The notes beneath the pieces are model-generated. The model was not told the DNA's origin. It did no database searches and saw only the letters and a program-made list of their open reading frames with translations. Positions 53,698 through 56,232 of a stretch of DNA of 56,232 bases are shown here, one piece after another; the stretch's first letter is position 1; each line of letters opens with the position of its first letter. Made by a program: the position numbers and the translations under genes. This DNA is from Candidatus Izimoplasma sp. HR2 (GTDB taxonomy: Bacteria; Bacillota_I; Bacilli_A; Izemoplasmatales; Izemoplasmataceae): contig JRFF01000045.1 in NCBI GenBank assembly GCA_000753575.1, positions 1 to 56,232 on the forward strand, written 5' to 3'.

Positions 53698-54468
53698 TTA
53701 ATCGTTAAAAAGAAACTTAATTATTTCAGGAAATCTTTTTTCCCATGCAGATTCATGATGAATCGCATCTTCTACAACGTCAAATCTTAATTTTCCTGGT
53801 TCAATTTTCTCAGAAAGCAGTTCATAAATTTCTTTATTTGATAAAATATATTTTTCGCATTCAGAGTCTTTTTTAGACTCTTTTGTTCCTACATCCATAT
53901 AGAACTTTTTAACTGTTTCTAAAGAAGAATTTCGAATCAATTCAAGAAGTTCTTTTTGAACAGAAAAATAGGCATTAGAAATGCAACCAAATCTAGTAAA
54001 GAATTCAGAATATTTTAGTGCGGCATAAGTTGAAGATAATCCACCATAACTAGACCCCATAATACCAGTGTTTTTCGCACTTTTAAATGTTCTATATCTT
54101 TTATCAATAAATGTCTTTAAAGTTTTTGTTATAAACGTATAGTAATTATCAGAATTACCACCATGAAGCTCTTTATCTCCATCATAGTTAAATATAAATG
54201 GTACTAATTCTTCAGTTCTTGTATGACTTGAATCTATTCCAACTACTATTATTTCTGGGATTGATGGATCATTATCATATGCTTCCATTATACCCCAACT
54301 TTTTCCGAAACTTGCGAGATTATTATCAAATAAATTTTGTCCATCATGCATGTATAATACGGGATAATATTTATCAGTTTTTCTATAGCTTTTTGGAAGA
54401 AAAACGGTTACTCTAACTTCTCTTTTTAGTTCATCGGAATTAATAATAAACACCTTGTATTCTTTCAT
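53698..54468 (-). CDS. Putative esterase (enterochelin-esterase/EstD-like alpha/beta hydrolase)
   Basis: A 256-residue alpha/beta hydrolase of the esterase family PF00756. It has VTVFLPKSYRK, the VLYMHDGQNLF segment, and the nucleophile elbow GSSYGG with Ser140. The Asp and catalytic His (DAIHHESAWEKRF) lie near the C-terminus. No signal peptide is seen. Substrate unknown: siderophore, acetyl-sugar or xylan esters are all family precedents. It is only 13 bases downstream of the alpha-glucosidase, so the two share a transcript, hinting at saccharide ester use. Confidence 0.88.
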   Translation of the reverse strand: MKEYKVFIINSDELKREVRVTVFLPKSYRKTDKYYPVLYMHDGQNLFDNNLASFGKSWGIMEAYDNDPSIPEIIVVGIDSSHTRTEELVPFIFNYDGDKELHGGNSDNYYTFITKTLKTFIDKRYRTFKSAKNTGIMGSSYGGLSSTYAALKYSEFFTRFGCISNAYFSVQKELLELIRNSSLETVKKFYMDVGTKESKKDSECEKYILSNKEIYELLSEKIEPGKLRFDVVEDAIHHESAWEKRFPEIIKFLFND

Positions 54469-54480
54469 ACATTTACCTCC

Positions 54481-56163
54481 TTATTTATTTAATTTAAATA
54501 CTAAAGCTTCATAAGGTTTTAACTCTATATTTTTTGTTAACTCTCTTACACTATAATTGTAATAAATATTTATATAGTTTTCAATATTTATATCTAAATA
54601 TACAGATATATCAAAATTTCTAAAGTTAGCTACTATTAAGAAAATTGCATTTTCTGTTTCATTTATATAAGTATATGAATCTTCATTGTCGATATCGATA
54701 AACTTAATATATCCATTATTAATCATTTCATCTTTTCTTAATTTAAAAATAGATTTATAAGTATTGAATAATGAATTTGGGTCTTTTCTTTGTTTTTCTA
54801 AATTGATTTCAGTATAATTTTTTACTGTGTTCATCCATGGAGTAACTTCACTAAATCCGCTATTAACGCTATTATCCCACTGGAAAGGGCTCCTTGCGTT
54901 ATCTCTAGATCTATCTCTAAGAGCTTGCATAGCTACTTCGTGAGTTGCACCTAAACTAATAAAATTATCATACTCAGTAAATACTTCTACATCTCTAAAA
55001 TCATTTAAATCTTCATAATCAACATTTGTCATACCAATTTCTTCGCCTTGATAAACAATTGGTGTTCCAGGCATAAAATATAGCGTGTACGCTAACATTT
55101 TACTAGATTCATTATAATATTCTGAATCATTACCATAATGCGATAGAACGCGAGGTTGATCATGATTATGCCAATATATTATATTCCATCCTTTACCTTT
55201 TAACATTTTAAACCATCTGTCAAAACTATGTTTAATGCTTTTAACATCTATTTTTCCTTTTGCCCATTTACCAGGAGTAATTTTATTATCCCAGTCACCA
55301 TCAGCCCAGCAATGTCCAAAATGAATTAGCATATCAAATTCTTTATTTTCAAATCCACAATATTTAATAGCTTCTTCTTTTGAAGCACCACCTGATTCTC
55401 CCATAGTAAAGACGTCATTAGGGTAAAATACTTCAGTACCCATCTCTTCTAAGTACTCATGATGTTTTGGAATACTTGAGAAATTTTCATATCCAGGATG
55501 ACCTTCAGGGAAATCCCAATTTTTTTCTAAGTGATTTGACGCATCAACTCTAAATCCATCAACACCTAAATCTATCCACCACTTAGTCATTTTTTTAAGA
55601 TCATTTTTCATATCTTCATTACGCCAATTTAAATCAGGCATCTTTTTACTAAATATATGAAGGTAATATTCATTAGTAGCTTCATTATATTCCCAAACGG
55701 GTCCACCAAACCAAGAACGCCACTGTGTAGGCATAACTCTTTCACCTTTACCGTTATATTTAGGCGGTTGCCAAATATAATAATCATGATACTTTTCATG
55801 ATCTTTATGATTTGGGTCCTTTGCAGCTTTAAACCACTCTATCTCATCAGAAGTATGATTTAAAACTAAATCAAATATAATTTTAATATTTAGTTTATGA
55901 GCTTTTTTGATTAGTTCTTTTACATCTTCAATTGTTCCATAATCCTTACTTACTTTATAAAAGTCAGAAATATCATATCCATTATCATCCATAGGTGACT
56001 CATAATGAGGTGAAATCCAAATTGCATTCACTCCTAAATCACTTAAGTAATCTAACTTACTAATTATTCCTTGAAAGTCCCCAATACCGTCGTTATTAGA
56101 ATCTTTAAAACTTCTAATATATAATTGATAAATTATTGCATCTTGCCACCATTTTCTATTCAT
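54481..56163 (-). CDS. GH13 alpha-glucosidase (oligo-1,6-glucosidase type)
   Basis: A 560-residue cytosolic glycoside hydrolase. It opens WWQDAIIYQLYIRSFKDSN, with the calcium-type DSNNDGIGD loop. Catalytic residues are Asp207 (GVDGFRVDASNHL), Glu256 (MGESGG) and Asp335 (YWHNHDQPR). The barrel and a C-terminal beta domain are complete. It releases glucose from alpha-1,6 or alpha-1,4 glucosides; the Ala after the nucleophile Asp is found in some alpha-1,4-type enzymes, so linkage is left open. The upstream 70 bases carry three TATAC-type repeats that may be regulatory. Confidence 0.93.
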   Translation of the reverse strand: MNRKWWQDAIIYQLYIRSFKDSNNDGIGDFQGIISKLDYLSDLGVNAIWISPHYESPMDDNGYDISDFYKVSKDYGTIEDVKELIKKAHKLNIKIIFDLVLNHTSDEIEWFKAAKDPNHKDHEKYHDYYIWQPPKYNGKGERVMPTQWRSWFGGPVWEYNEATNEYYLHIFSKKMPDLNWRNEDMKNDLKKMTKWWIDLGVDGFRVDASNHLEKNWDFPEGHPGYENFSSIPKHHEYLEEMGTEVFYPNDVFTMGESGGASKEEAIKYCGFENKEFDMLIHFGHCWADGDWDNKITPGKWAKGKIDVKSIKHSFDRWFKMLKGKGWNIIYWHNHDQPRVLSHYGNDSEYYNESSKMLAYTLYFMPGTPIVYQGEEIGMTNVDYEDLNDFRDVEVFTEYDNFISLGATHEVAMQALRDRSRDNARSPFQWDNSVNSGFSEVTPWMNTVKNYTEINLEKQRKDPNSLFNTYKSIFKLRKDEMINNGYIKFIDIDNEDSYTYINETENAIFLIVANFRNFDISVYLDINIENYINIYYNYSVRELTKNIELKPYEALVFKLNK

Positions 56164-56232
56164 ATTGATTCTCCTCGTATAATATTTGTATAAGATCTTA
56201 ATGATTTTATACGCCTTTTATATTCTTTCTCT

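Noticed and set aside
1-56232. TGA read as tryptophan
   Set aside because: TGA ends feoA and queG cleanly, and Trp codons are TGG, so the standard code applies.
1-56232. tRNA, rRNA, CRISPR array or prophage
   Set aside because: No cloverleaf, array of spaced repeats or phage genes were seen in the gaps.

Overview
This is a 56 kb stretch of a low-GC, AT-rich chromosome. No rRNA, tRNA, prophage or CRISPR array was seen. TGA is used as a stop codon (for example at the ends of the feoA and queG reading frames) and tryptophan is TGG, so this is the standard code and not the Mycoplasma/Spiroplasma code. Mostly compact single-domain housekeeping proteins, many membrane proteins of unknown function, Bacillota-type RNA control elements and the MEP isoprenoid genes together suggest a deep-branching member of the Bacillota near the Mollicutes (Izemoplasmatales, Haloplasma or Acholeplasma line). 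That placement is inference.

Layout, mostly on the minus strand. 78-5706: iron uptake (feoA-feoB) beside a Fur-family regulator, coaD-rsmD, an M42 peptidase and a MarR regulator, with a divergent rhodanese. 6244-9295: membrane proteins, a probable 6S RNA (7728-7906) and an O-antigen-ligase-like protein. 9354-10931: the infC-rpmI-rplT operon with an L20-type attenuator leader, a probable AUC start for infC, and an L20 carrying an extra C-terminal domain. 10935-15492: glmU, glmM and glmS, which together make UDP-GlcNAc. 15551-19276: an unusual cluster of patatin, a secreted beta-rich protein, a membrane-anchored protein, an ABC ATPase and a permease. 19331-24358: rlmA and the nadD-nadE-mnmA-cyclophilin operon.

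24530-33647: mixed accessory genes. These include a membrane-tethered protein operon behind a strong palindrome, a second M42 peptidase, an alkaline-phosphatase-fold enzyme, a bifunctional c-di-GMP enzyme (MASE3-PAS-GGDEF-HD-GYP), a DUF697 protein and an Ntdp-like DUF402 protein. 33701-38847: trmL-queG (tRNA modification), an XRE regulator, nfo and a DEAD-box helicase, and ispH. 38872-42699: a 1275-residue lipoprotein with about eleven repeated beta modules. 42842-48001: dinB, a small membrane protein, an RRNPP-like regulator, a flavin-binding protein and an array of four small membrane proteins separated by three near-identical terminator repeats. 48106-53568: nusB-xseA-xseB-dxs-recN. 53698-56163: an esterase and a GH13 alpha-glucosidase.

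Best candidates for something undescribed are the patatin/secreted protein/ABC locus, the L20 fusion, the repeat lipoprotein and the small membrane-protein array with its repeated terminators. Many start codons were moved inward from the longest frame because GAGGTG-type ribosome sites carry an in-frame GTG.
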